From SYOC01 sp964441775 (GTDB lineage: Bacteria > Desulfobacterota > Binatia > Bin18): DNA of 64,000 nt. The stretch spans positions 186,001 to 250,000 of the forward strand of contig CAYTVL010000001.1 in the NCBI GenBank assembly GCA_964441775.1, written 5' to 3'. Below the pieces are notes generated by a model. The model searched no databases. It was not told the DNA's origin and worked only from the letters and a program-made list of their open reading frames with translations. The translations under genes and the position numbers were made by a program. This document shows positions 40,472 through 49,329 of the stretch, one piece after another (the stretch's first letter is position 1; each line of letters starts with the position of its first letter).

Positions 40472-41230
40472 TCACATGTACATCCCACCGTTGGGGCTCA
40501 TGACTTGGCCGGTAAAAAAGCTCGCGTCTTCAGAGGCCAGATAAGCGCACGCCGCCGCAATGTCATCCGGCGCCCCGTTCCGTCGCACCGGGGCGCGGTT
40601 GGCGGTGATCTGCATGAACTTCTGCATGCGGCCACTCAACACTCCATCTTTGAGCAAGATCGGCGTATCGATCAACCCTGGCGCAATAGCGTTCACCGTG
40701 ATCCCCAGTGGTCCCAGCTCCGCTGCTAGTCCTTTGGTGAAGCCGATGATCCCAGCTTTCGCCGCTGAATAATGCACCAGCCCAACGGACCCGCTCAGGC
40801 CAGCCACCGAAGAGATATTAATCACCCTGCCCCACTTGGCGTCGATCATGTCTTGCACGACCGCTTTGGTGCAGTTGAACGTGCCTTTGAGATGGATGGC
40901 AAGCATTTCATCCCAGGCTTCTTCGCTCATCTCGGAGAGCAAGACGAACTTGCCGATCCCAGCATCGTTGACGAGCACCTGAATGGCACCCAGCTCTTGA
41001 CGCACCCGGTCGATCGCGGCATCAACTTGTGCTCGCTGGGCCACATCAGTTTGACAAGCGACAGTCTTGCGCCCCAATGCGATAATTTCCGCAGCAACTT
41101 TTTCCGCGCCCGCCAAGTTGAGGTCAAGAATCGCCACGTTCGCGCCCTCGCGCGCAAGTCGCAATGCAATACCGCGACCAATGCCAGACGCGCCGCCAGT
41201 CACCACTGCATTTTTGCCCGTGAGACTCAT
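40472..41230 (-). CDS. short-chain dehydrogenase/reductase
   Basis: A 252-residue classical SDR. NAD(P) site VTGGASGIGRGIALRLA near 10, acidic DLN after beta-2 (NVAILDLN) pointing to NAD(H) rather than NADP(H), NDAGIG near 88 (Asn-Asp replacing the usual NNAG), catalytic Ser in NISSVAG near 138, and YSAAKAG with Tyr and Lys near 153-157. C-terminal FFTGQVMSPNGGMYM. AAGGAGG precedes ATG. Similar to 3-oxoacyl-ACP reductase or 2-hydroxycyclohexanecarboxyl-type enzymes; substrate unknown. Confidence 0.9.
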   Translation of the reverse strand: MSLTGKNAVVTGGASGIGRGIALRLAREGANVAILDLNLAGAEKVAAEIIALGRKTVACQTDVAQRAQVDAAIDRVRQELGAIQVLVNDAGIGKFVLLSEMSEEAWDEMLAIHLKGTFNCTKAVVQDMIDAKWGRVINISSVAGLSGSVGLVHYSAAKAGIIGFTKGLAAELGPLGITVNAIAPGLIDTPILLKDGVLSGRMQKFMQITANRAPVRRNGAPDDIAAACAYLASEDASFFTGQVMSPNGGMYM

Positions 41231-41358
41231 ACCAGCCTCCTTGTGTCATTCCAGAAAGGTCGAAAATTTTCCCGACCTCCTGTAACACATTCGCACTGAT
41301 TTGCCTATGGAGGAGATGAGAGAGAACAGGGGTGAGAGCAGAGAGACACTATAATGAG

Positions 41359-41389
41359 CTTTGTTCCCAGGCTCTGCCTGGGAACAAAG
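41359..41389. repeat. 14-bp perfect inverted repeat, dispersed-element type
   Basis: CTTTGTTCCCAGGC (41359-41372), loop TCT, GCCTGGGAACAAAG (41376-41389). I recall this GTTCCCAGGCTCTGCCTGGGAAC unit as a common dispersed palindrome in several unrelated genomes. It lies directly at the 3' end of the orphan IS630-type gene. Confidence 0.65.
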
Positions 41390-41397
41390 TTGACAGT

Positions 41398-41910
41398 TTA
41401 ATGGGAAGGAGTCTGACGCTGTTCAAATCGTACGAAGACTTGCCTCGTGAGTTCCGTATTCTCCCATTTGCGACGAAGGCGGTGCAAGGCGAGGCTTACA
41501 CTCGCACGACAGACGTTAATGTGATGAATGTCACGCAGATATCGCATCAACAATGCCGGGTTCCAGTGATGCGCTTCATACTTGAACTCCGTCGGCTCAT
41601 GTTGCAGGACGTCTGTAATAAGCGGATCAATAATCGGCGGAAACGTCCCCGGTCGCCCACTGCGCTTCTCGTCCACTAGCCGCGCCGTAACGTCCAGTAC
41701 CCCACGGTGGCGCTTGAACCGCGTGGCCCAGTTGTACACCGTTTGGCGACTCACGTGCAGGCGGTCCGCCACCATCTGCGGATTATCGCCTTCATCGAGC
41801 CACAGCAGCGCCTGCGCCCGCCGCACTTCGTTGGTCAGTGTCGCTGGGGTCATGACGGCTTCCAGTTCTCCTCGTTCTTGTGAGCTTAATGCTAAGAGTG
41901 ACATCGGCAT
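41398..41910 (-). CDS. IS630-type helix-turn-helix protein without transposase catalytic domain
   Basis: A 170-residue protein that matches only the N-terminal part of IS630-family transposases: HTH NPQMVADRLHVSRQTVYNWATRFKRHRG near 42, and a second winged helix FKYEAHHWNPALLMRYLRDIHHINVCRASVSLALHRL near 108. The DDE domain is missing, and I see no open continuation past its stop (TTAATGG on the plus strand). It could be a 3'-truncated transposase or a domesticated DNA-binding protein. No terminal inverted repeats or target duplications were found at its edges except the palindrome at 41359-41389. Confidence 0.65.
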   Translation of the reverse strand: MPMSLLALSSQERGELEAVMTPATLTNEVRRAQALLWLDEGDNPQMVADRLHVSRQTVYNWATRFKRHRGVLDVTARLVDEKRSGRPGTFPPIIDPLITDVLQHEPTEFKYEAHHWNPALLMRYLRDIHHINVCRASVSLALHRLRRKWENTELTRQVFVRFEQRQTPSH

Positions 41911-41995
41911 CCCTCGTTTAGTCCTGAGTGCAAAGTCCCGAGTGTTGAGGGAACAAGGGCTTCCCGCTCAGGATTCATCGCTCAGGACTCGGAAC

Positions 41996-44368
41996 TTAGT
42001 AAAGCAAATACTGCAATTCGACCCAGATATTGTCCTTGACCTTGGCGAAGCCGATACCACCTGCACCACCTCCAATGTTGTTCCCATCGATCCAGTTGTA
42101 ACGGACACTGACGCGAAATGGATCATAGAATGTCCAGTCCATCCCTGGCTGCAGAAACCAGGCGCCTTTCCAGTCATAGAAAAAATTGAGACTAGGACGT
42201 ACGTTGCCACCAAAATATTGCGTACTGATCCCTAACGTGAAAAGCTCTTGCGTATCTGCGATCGGCACCAGTCGTCGGATGGTGCAGGGCGGGACCCCTA
42301 CGCCCGAGCCCCCGCCGACGTTGACACTCCCGGTCGCCCCAAGCGCCGTAGGAACGGTGGTCGGGGCGATACAGACAGGTGCGTTGAGACCGAGCCCGAG
42401 GCCTTTTGCGGCCCGCTTGGCCAGCACACTCGCACTGCGATTAGGCCCGATCGGCGTCAGATCCCGATACCCTACCCCGGTCGCAAAGTAGTCGTTCGTC
42501 AGGCTCGCCGGTTTCCCCGGGTCATAGTTCCGCCGGTTGTTCATTACATGAAACATGAAGAGCTGGGCTGAGATGGTAAAGGTATTGTTCGGGTTCAGCC
42601 AGCGAATCCACTGGTTGTGGTCGATGCCGATGTTCCACGCCCACACATCCCGGCTCTTGAACCGCCCTCGCCGACAGCCCCGTACCCCTAGGTCATCCGT
42701 GCAATTGCCTTCACTAGAGAAGGCTCCCCCTGGTAAGAACGCCGCATTATACCGCGAATCCTTTCGGATCGCCGCCGCTTCAGCTAATGCCGCGGGCGTG
42801 CCAATCCGTTCTTGCGCCTGCGCCGCCTGTTCAAGCGGTAGGGTCAAAAACCGCTGCTGGAAGGCATTGCTCGCTCCCCCATCATGAATCATTGAGCGAA
42901 ACCCCTGGTTGCGGGTGTAGGCGAATTCACCGCGGAACGTCGAGTAGATGTAGTACAGGGGATTGTCACTGCCCACAAACATACCCGTTAATGCATTAAC
43001 CGGGAACGACAAGGAAGCGCCCGAGATTTGAATCCGCTTCTCGCGAATCGGCACCTGGGTGTCCCGCTCCGACCCAGCCGGAGTTCCTGCGCCCCCAGGT
43101 CCGCCCACCAAGCGGCCCGCGCCCACGTTCTGGTCATTGGAGCCCCAAGGGTTATTCACAAACCGGCCCGACGAATCCCGCTCCAACGCGTTCTTCCCCG
43201 TAATACGCCGAAACAGTGTCCCTGTCCCATCCAGATCCCACGCCAAGTGTGCTGGTGTTGGGGCCAACACCGCTCCTTCCGAGGTCGCGTTATCTTGCCA
43301 GGTATAGTAATGGGCAATGGAGAAGGTGAAATCATGAATCGTGCCCACCAGTCTGGCGCCGCCCCGCGAGTCTTTGAGGCTACTATGCGGCCCCTGCGCA
43401 CGGATACTACAAGGAATCCCATTGCCCGGCTGATCGCTAGGCCCCGGATTTTTCCGCCCGTAGAATGGCCCCCCGCACGGCATCCGCCCTACTTCGACTG
43501 GCGAGGTCGCCGTCGGGGTGTTCCAGAAACTCCCCTGGTTTAACGCATACCAGGCGGCGGTCCGGCGGTCCGGCGACACAAACCCTTCGAGGGTCAAATC
43601 GCTGATCGGCCCCACCGTGCCGAAGCTCCATTGCGCACGGAGCATGTTGAGCGGCACACGGCGTTCGTCCAAGGAGACTAAGAAGCCGCCAAACAAGTTA
43701 TCCAAGGGGTTGATCTGGTCGAGGAGCCGGAAGCCGTCCGTTTCGCCCCAAGACAGATTCTGCCGACCAATACGCATAAACAACGGTCCCTTGGTGATGT
43801 TGAAATACCACTCAAAAAGTTCGATTTGATTGACCTTCTTGTTCATCCAACTGATGGAGGTCAAATACTCAAAGTTCTTAAAACGGTTGAATTGGCTGGC
43901 ATAGTGGGGAGGCTCCCGTCCAAAATACCGATCCCAGTAACTGCCCGTGAACCGGCTGTTCGTACCGCCATCCCGCTGCCGACGAAGGGTTTTGGGACCA
44001 TAATCCCATACGCCATCATAGGACTCCCTCAAATTGAGGTAGTAATCAAAGGCGTCGAGATTGAGGAACTGAGCGAGGAGCCCAACAGTGGGCAGGTCGC
44101 GGGAGAGGCGGTTGATATTATGACGCCATTCCAGTGTGAGAAAGTTTCGATGTTGAACAAGATTGCCAACCCGATACTGACCTTTCCCCGTGCCGATGCT
44201 GTCGTCCGACAGCGCAAAGGCCGCCCGCGAGTAGAAAAACCCCGATAGGCTCATCTCTCGTCGGTCATCAAAGAAATACCCCCAGGCTGTGCCCGCTGAT
44301 AACACGAATGCAAGCAGTGCTGCTCCCAGCGCCCCTCCCTTCAAGGTCGCCAGCGTAGTTCTCCTCAT
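41996..44368 (-). CDS. DUF1302-type outer-membrane barrel protein
   Basis: A 790-residue exported protein. Signal peptide GALGAALLAFVLSAGTAWG, then a beta-strand-rich body with alternating pattern: SLSGFFYSRAAFAL, LLAQFLNLDAFDYYLNLRESYDG, GPLFMRIGRQNLSWGETDGFRLLDQINP. It ends in the aromatic C-terminal strand VELQYLLY expected of BAM substrates. The IGRQNLSWGE...D.INP segment is the DUF1302 hallmark. Members are thought to be porins for hydrophobic or steroid-like substrates. It is divergent from the large AAA regulator at 44598, which may control it. SD AAGGAGGG. Confidence 0.85.
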   Translation of the reverse strand: MRRTTLATLKGGALGAALLAFVLSAGTAWGYFFDDRREMSLSGFFYSRAAFALSDDSIGTGKGQYRVGNLVQHRNFLTLEWRHNINRLSRDLPTVGLLAQFLNLDAFDYYLNLRESYDGVWDYGPKTLRRQRDGGTNSRFTGSYWDRYFGREPPHYASQFNRFKNFEYLTSISWMNKKVNQIELFEWYFNITKGPLFMRIGRQNLSWGETDGFRLLDQINPLDNLFGGFLVSLDERRVPLNMLRAQWSFGTVGPISDLTLEGFVSPDRRTAAWYALNQGSFWNTPTATSPVEVGRMPCGGPFYGRKNPGPSDQPGNGIPCSIRAQGPHSSLKDSRGGARLVGTIHDFTFSIAHYYTWQDNATSEGAVLAPTPAHLAWDLDGTGTLFRRITGKNALERDSSGRFVNNPWGSNDQNVGAGRLVGGPGGAGTPAGSERDTQVPIREKRIQISGASLSFPVNALTGMFVGSDNPLYYIYSTFRGEFAYTRNQGFRSMIHDGGASNAFQQRFLTLPLEQAAQAQERIGTPAALAEAAAIRKDSRYNAAFLPGGAFSSEGNCTDDLGVRGCRRGRFKSRDVWAWNIGIDHNQWIRWLNPNNTFTISAQLFMFHVMNNRRNYDPGKPASLTNDYFATGVGYRDLTPIGPNRSASVLAKRAAKGLGLGLNAPVCIAPTTVPTALGATGSVNVGGGSGVGVPPCTIRRLVPIADTQELFTLGISTQYFGGNVRPSLNFFYDWKGAWFLQPGMDWTFYDPFRVSVRYNWIDGNNIGGGAGGIGFAKVKDNIWVELQYLLY

Positions 44369-44548
44369 AACATGCCCTCCTTCCCTCCTGGCCGGAGCCC
44401 GGCGGGTGTCTCGCTGTCAGTTAGCAATTTGACGCGCTACAGCTTTTCTTCCTGAACCCTCTTGTGCTATAGTCCCTCCCCGCACTTTAGGAGGGCACAG
44501 CATCAGAGTGCGGCATACCAGGGTTCGGTAGGAAAAGTCATAACATTC

Positions 44549-44579
44549 CGGTTCAATTTCGGTTCAATTTTTGTTGAAC
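44549..44579. promoter_or_regulatory. tandem direct repeats upstream of the wHTH-AAA regulator
   Basis: CGGTTCAATTT occurs twice in tandem (44549-44559 and 44560-44570, period 11) and is followed by an inverted half TTGAAC (44574-44579). OmpR-type winged helices bind tandem half-sites spaced 10-11 bp, which is the DNA-binding domain of the gene starting 19 bases downstream. Likely an autoregulatory site, possibly shared with the divergent barrel gene. Confidence 0.5.
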
Positions 44580-44597
44580 TGAAAGGGGGGCGCGCCA

Positions 44598-47500
44598 ATG
44601 AGAACCGTTCACGACATCCTTTTCCGCCCTTTTCGTCTTGACATCGAAAATGAGATCCTGTGGCGCGGTTCGCGAATTTTGGCGCTCAGACAAAAAAGCT
44701 TCGCGCTGCTGCGTCACCTTGCGGAACACCCAGGCGAGTTGGTCTCTAAAGAAGAACTCCTGAAAGCAGTGTGGCCCGAGACCCGGGTGAGCGATATCGT
44801 CTTGAAAGTGTGCATCCGCGAGGTGCGGCAGGTGCTGGGAGATCAACCCCAAGCTCCCGCTTATATTGAAACCGTGCAGCGGCGTGGGTACCGCTTCATC
44901 CGCCCGGTGCGCAATCAAGCCCTGACGAACGGTCGCCAACCGAAAAAAAACTTTACAAAAGCACAGGAAAAGCCCATCTTCGCTGTAGAGGCAGAAACTC
45001 GTCTGCAAGAGTCCACGGTATCTTCTCAGCACCAGCCTGTGGACTCCGCGCCCTTTGTCGGACGTATGGTGGAGCTGCGACAACTTCAGAGTTGTTTGGG
45101 AAAAGCCCTGAGAGGAGCGCGACAAGTTGTTTTCATCACAGGGGAGGCAGGGATCGGTAAGACGACGCTGATTGAAACGTTTCTCGCAGGCATCGGGGAA
45201 CAGGCAGCGAGCAATAGTGAGCAAAGAACGCCGGCCCCAAACCAACTGACGCCTGATGCCCGTTCCTCGTTGCCTGTTCCCTGGATCGCGCGTGGACAAT
45301 GTATGGCGCATTACGGCGTCAGCGAGGCCTATTTGCCCGTGCTTGACGCCATGAACAAGCTTTGCCGAGAGCCTGGACACGGACGACTTATTGCTTTACT
45401 GAATCAACAAGCGCCACTGTGGCTCATGCAAATGCCTGCTCTTTTGTCTCCCCATGACCGCAGCCGCTTACAACGAGAAGTGCGCGGCGCTACGCAAGAA
45501 CGCATGCTGCGCGAGATCGCGGAAGTTCTGGAAGCGCTGACGGTGGAAGTCCCGCTCGTGCTCGTCTTGGAAGATTTGCAGTGGAGTGATTATGCGACCA
45601 TAGATTTCTTGACGCTTTTAGCCACACGACAAGGACCAGCCCGCTTATTGATCCTCGCTTCCTATCGCCCGGAAGAACTCAGCCCGAACGTTCATCCCCT
45701 GAAAAATATGCTGCACGAGTTGCACACGCACGGACGCGCCCACCACCTTCCGGTTTCCCTCCTGGCCCCGGAAGCAGTCGCTCAATATCTGTACGAGCGC
45801 TTCCCTCAACACGCTTTTTCCGCTTCGCTCGCTTCCGCGCTGTATTATCGCACTGAAGGAAACCCCTTCTTCTTGACCAGCTTGATAGAACATCTTGTGA
45901 CACGCGGCGTGCTGTCGTTTCACGCCTCACAATGGGTGCTCACCAGTTCCCTCGATGACCTTCAGCTCGAGTCGCCCGCGAACATCCAAGATCTCATCGA
46001 ACACCAAATTGCCCGGCTCACTGAGCAAGAAGGGCATACCCTGAAGGTGGCAAGCGTGGCCGGGGCCAATTTTTCGACGGCGGCGATCGCGGCGGGACTC
46101 CAGGCTCCAATAGAAGTGGTAGAGGAATGCTGTGAGCAATTGGCGCGGCGCTATCAATTTCTTCGTGCGCAGGGCGCTGAAGAGTGGCCAGACGGCACGA
46201 TCGCCGCACGGTACCAATTCATCCATGCGTTGTACCAGCAAGCCTGGTATGCACGGGTCACAGCGGCTCGACAGGTACAGCTCCATCAACGTATTGGTGA
46301 GCGCAAAGAACAGGGCTATAGCGATCATGCGGCTGAGATCGCCACAGAACTTGCCGTGCACTTCGAGCACGGACGAGACGCACGACGCGCCATTCACTAT
46401 CGCCGTCAAGCGGCGAATAACGCCATACGACGATTCGGCTATCGAGAGGCTATCCACCATTTGTCAAAGGGGTTAACATTCGTTGCTCATCTTTGCGACC
46501 CACAAGAACGCGCGCAGCAAGAAATTGCTTTGCAGAATGCTTTAGGCGCCGCATACATCGCTACGCAGGGGTACGCGTCTCCAGCCGTGGAGCGCGCCTA
46601 TGAGCGAGCGTATTCACTTTGTCAACAAGGAGAACTTTCCGCCGAACAGGCCCCGGCCTTGCGCGGGTTGTGGGGATTCAACTTGAGTCGCATGCGACTC
46701 CATATGGCGCGCACCCTCGCGGAACAGTTGCTCCGCGTCGCCCAGCAGGTACAAAGCCAAGCATTGTTGCTAGAAGCAGAGCGGGAATTGGGACAGACCT
46801 GTTATTTTCTGGGAGCGCTTCCCGAGGCGCGCCAATATCTCGAACAGAGTGTCGCGCGATATGATCCGAAGCAACATGCTAATCATGCGTTTGTCTACGG
46901 TCAGGACCCCAAAGTTGCGTGTCTCGCCCAAAACGCTAGAGCGTTATGTTTGCTTGGACGCCCGGACCGCGCTCGGCGACAAGGTCAAGAAGCTCTTATC
47001 TTCGCTCAGGAAACCGCCCACCCTTATAGCACCGCGCTCGCCTCCTATCATGTAGCCGTTGCTGCGCATGAAATCGGCGACTGGCGGCAAGCCCAGGAGC
47101 TCGCGGAAGCGACCCTTGCGCTTGCGACAGAGCAAGGCTTCCCATATTGGCAGTTTTCCGCGCTGGTTCTACGCGGATGGGCGCTCGTCCAACAAGGACG
47201 CCTTACGGGAGGCATCGAGCAGATGCAGGAGGGCTTGGCAAAGTATAACGCCACCGGCGCAGTCTTAAATCATTCGTACTTTCTCACGCTGCTCGCGAAA
47301 GCGTACGGGGTAGCAGGGCGCGCAACCGAAGGGTTAGCGCTCCTCACCCAGGCGCTCACGAGCGCGCAAGAAAGTGGGGGAAACTTTTATCAAGCAGAAA
47401 TGTTGCGACTGCGGGGCGAACTGTTGTCCACTCATGAGGAAGAGGCTGAAGCCTGTTTTCGACAAGCCATTGCGCTAGCCCGTCAACAGGACGCGAAGCT

Positions 47501-47660
47501 GCTCGAACTGCGCGCAACCGTGAGCCTCGTCCGTCTATCGCAACGCCAAGGCAAGCCACGTGCCGCGTTCTCTGCACTCTCGGCGCTCTATTCTTGGTTT
47601 ACCGAAGGTTTTGACACGAGAGACCTGCAAGAGGCAAAGACCATCTTGTGCGCGTCATAA
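44598..47660 (+). CDS. OmpR-type winged-helix / AAA ATPase / TPR regulator
   Basis: A 1020-residue one-component regulator. Residues 1-110: trans_reg_C winged helix (LRQKSFALLRHLAEHPGELVS, then YIETVQRRGYRFI), without a receiver domain. Residues about 150-480: AAA ATPase with FVGRMVELRQL, Walker A GEAGIGKTT near 194 and Walker B PLVLVLEDLQWSD near 318. From about 600 to the end: TPR-like helical repeats. The pattern is that of STAND-class regulators (AfsR/MalT relatives with CadC-like heads). The ligand is unknown. GGGGGG lies 8 bases before ATG 44598. Direct repeats lie just upstream. Confidence 0.85.
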   Translation: MRTVHDILFRPFRLDIENEILWRGSRILALRQKSFALLRHLAEHPGELVSKEELLKAVWPETRVSDIVLKVCIREVRQVLGDQPQAPAYIETVQRRGYRFIRPVRNQALTNGRQPKKNFTKAQEKPIFAVEAETRLQESTVSSQHQPVDSAPFVGRMVELRQLQSCLGKALRGARQVVFITGEAGIGKTTLIETFLAGIGEQAASNSEQRTPAPNQLTPDARSSLPVPWIARGQCMAHYGVSEAYLPVLDAMNKLCREPGHGRLIALLNQQAPLWLMQMPALLSPHDRSRLQREVRGATQERMLREIAEVLEALTVEVPLVLVLEDLQWSDYATIDFLTLLATRQGPARLLILASYRPEELSPNVHPLKNMLHELHTHGRAHHLPVSLLAPEAVAQYLYERFPQHAFSASLASALYYRTEGNPFFLTSLIEHLVTRGVLSFHASQWVLTSSLDDLQLESPANIQDLIEHQIARLTEQEGHTLKVASVAGANFSTAAIAAGLQAPIEVVEECCEQLARRYQFLRAQGAEEWPDGTIAARYQFIHALYQQAWYARVTAARQVQLHQRIGERKEQGYSDHAAEIATELAVHFEHGRDARRAIHYRRQAANNAIRRFGYREAIHHLSKGLTFVAHLCDPQERAQQEIALQNALGAAYIATQGYASPAVERAYERAYSLCQQGELSAEQAPALRGLWGFNLSRMRLHMARTLAEQLLRVAQQVQSQALLLEAERELGQTCYFLGALPEARQYLEQSVARYDPKQHANHAFVYGQDPKVACLAQNARALCLLGRPDRARRQGQEALIFAQETAHPYSTALASYHVAVAAHEIGDWRQAQELAEATLALATEQGFPYWQFSALVLRGWALVQQGRLTGGIEQMQEGLAKYNATGAVLNHSYFLTLLAKAYGVAGRATEGLALLTQALTSAQESGGNFYQAEMLRLRGELLSTHEEEAEACFRQAIALARQQDAKLLELRATVSLVRLSQRQGKPRAAFSALSALYSWFTEGFDTRDLQEAKTILCAS

Positions 47661-47755
47661 AAAGTCGTATACAACCTCACCGATGAGGCAGGGCTTTCGC
47701 CGCTGGCATGACCGCAACAAACGTCTTGAGCGGAGCACCTCTGAAAGAAAGGAAC

Positions 47756-48196
47756 ATGACGACGATGCAAGTTTTCCTTATCGGTCTCAGCCTATTGATG
47801 ACTCTCTGCTCAGCCGGCTCGGTGAATGCAGAGCTGCCGGCAACCTCTTTCGAGAAGCCAGTCCCACTGCGAGTGACCGGAGAAATTCTGCAATTTGTCG
47901 ACCCCCCTCCCGAGGATATTGTCACGGCAAAAATATCTGTACAAGAGAAACAATTGCTGTTGCGCATCGGCAGAGTGGAGGAACTCACCCGCATGGAGCG
48001 CGAGCAAGCGGTGAAGTGGGGCGCGCTCTTTCGGGAAATTCTGTTTACTGGCCCCGATGCAGAACTTCAGCAAATCCGCACCGCCGAAGGTACCGGAAAA
48101 ACGCTCATGATCGAAGGATTCTTGGACACCAAACTCCGACAATTTCTGGTGACCTCCGTCGCCGAAGCAAAGAACGCAGGGACAAAGCCGAAATGA
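47756..48196 (+). CDS. exported hypothetical protein
   Basis: A 146-residue protein with signal peptide QVFLIGLSLLMTLCSAGSVNA. The mature domain has PVPLRVTGEILQFVDPPPEDIVTAK and LRIGRVEELTRMEREQAVKWGALFREI. I do not recognise a family. ATG 47756 is very close to AAAGGA (2 bases) and ATG 47765 is 11 away, so the start is uncertain. It follows the big regulator by about 95 bases on the same strand. Confidence 0.55.
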   Translation: MTTMQVFLIGLSLLMTLCSAGSVNAELPATSFEKPVPLRVTGEILQFVDPPPEDIVTAKISVQEKQLLLRIGRVEELTRMEREQAVKWGALFREILFTGPDAELQQIRTAEGTGKTLMIEGFLDTKLRQFLVTSVAEAKNAGTKPK

Positions 48197-48320
48197 CCCT
48201 GCTTTCCTGGGAGCACGACCGTCTCGGTCGCCTTTTGCTTAAGCTCAGGACAGACTCTTTTCGCGGGCGGGGCGCCCGAGCCCCAGCAACACATTCAGGA
48301 AAATTCGTTTTGATAAACTG

Positions 48321-49319
48321 CTAGCCCCCTTTCGGCAACCTCACCTTCAGCGCGTGCGGCACGACTTTGAAAACGACAGGAAGCGAACCAAACCGTTCAC
48401 CATCGGCGTAGATTTCACAGGGACCGTCGGCGCTCACCACAATCTCTCTCCCACGAATGGTGTCGATGCCGGTGTGATAGATGTGACGTCCGGTAAAGAC
48501 ACGAGGAAATGTGTAGAGTAGCTCCCAGCGACCCATGCCGTTAATGAGGCACGCGTGCAGCAGCCCATCATCAGGGCGAGCCGCGGGCACCAGCGCCATG
48601 CCGCGTCCGCTGCTCCAGGTATTGCCCACGGCAATCATCCAACTGAGGCAGCGCCGTTCCTGCTCATCGTAGTTTACAGTGAAGACTAACGGTTCATAAG
48701 AAAACAGCGTCGCGATCGTGAGAAACGTATAGACGGCATTGACGCGAAACCGTCGCCACTGATTCGCGCGGCGATTCACTTCGGCGCCGAAGCCCAACAC
48801 GGCGACGGAAAAAAAATAACGCTCGCCCGCTTGGCTAGCGTCTATCGTTCGGGTTTCTCCTTGAGCAATCACACGGCACGCGCCAGCCAGATCGAGCGGG
48901 ATGCCCAAGCCCCGCGCCAGGTCATTCCCGACACCAGTGGGAATAATGCCCAGGGCCACGTCGCTGCCAACGAGTTCATTGGCTACTTGACTGAGTAGCC
49001 CATCTCCGCCGACGCCGATGACAAGCGGCCAACCCTCATGCACGGCGGCGCGAGCCAACACCGTCGGCTCGTTGGGTGAGCGACTGTAGAGGACTTCAGG
49101 CTTCAGTCCATGTTCTCGCAGCAGACGACTCGCTTGCTCAGCCACCACAGCGCCACGACCTTTACCGGAGACAGGGTTGACAATAAGGCGGGCAGAAATT
49201 GGCTGCTGGAGCTGAGAGACGACGGGAAACGAGGAATCGGGGAATCGGGGAATCGGGGACTGAACAGACTCTGCTCTCTTCTCCGTTTCTCCGTTTCTCC
49301 GTTTCTCCGTTTCGTTCAT
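48321..49319 (-). CDS. diacylglycerol kinase-like lipid kinase (YegS/DagK family)
   Basis: A 332-residue kinase starting at ATG 49319, 10 bases after the HMG-CoA reductase stop; the frame continues upstream only through that gene. Kinase motifs: RLIVNPVSGKGRGAVVAE near 45, GVGGDGLLSQVANELVGSD near 90 (ATP-binding GGDG), GIIPTGVGNDLARGLGIPLD near 115 and C-terminal SADGPCEIYADGERFG. It phosphorylates diacylglycerol or related lipids at the membrane. The first 40 codons contain two 8-bp tandem repeat tracts ahead of the kinase domain. Confidence 0.88.
   Translation of the reverse strand: MNETEKRRNGETEKRAESVQSPIPRFPDSSFPVVSQLQQPISARLIVNPVSGKGRGAVVAEQASRLLREHGLKPEVLYSRSPNEPTVLARAAVHEGWPLVIGVGGDGLLSQVANELVGSDVALGIIPTGVGNDLARGLGIPLDLAGACRVIAQGETRTIDASQAGERYFFSVAVLGFGAEVNRRANQWRRFRVNAVYTFLTIATLFSYEPLVFTVNYDEQERRCLSWMIAVGNTWSSGRGMALVPAARPDDGLLHACLINGMGRWELLYTFPRVFTGRHIYHTGIDTIRGREIVVSADGPCEIYADGERFGSLPVVFKVVPHALKVRLPKGG
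49233..49258. repeat. 8-bp tandem repeat GGAATCGG, about 3 copies
   Basis: Three full units (49233-49240, 49241-49248, 49249-49256) plus GG, within codons 21-30 of the lipid kinase gene. The period is not a multiple of three. Confidence 0.85.
49282..49313. repeat. 8-bp tandem repeat TCCGTTTC, 4 copies
   Basis: Four identical units beginning 6 bases inside the lipid kinase start codon (GAAACGGA on the coding strand). Gain or loss of one unit shifts the reading frame. Confidence 0.9.
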
Positions 49320-49329
49320 AGCTTGGTCT

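Noticed and set aside
49233..49313. CRISPR array
   Set aside because: Short 8-bp tandem units without spacers. No CRISPR array is visible anywhere in the window.
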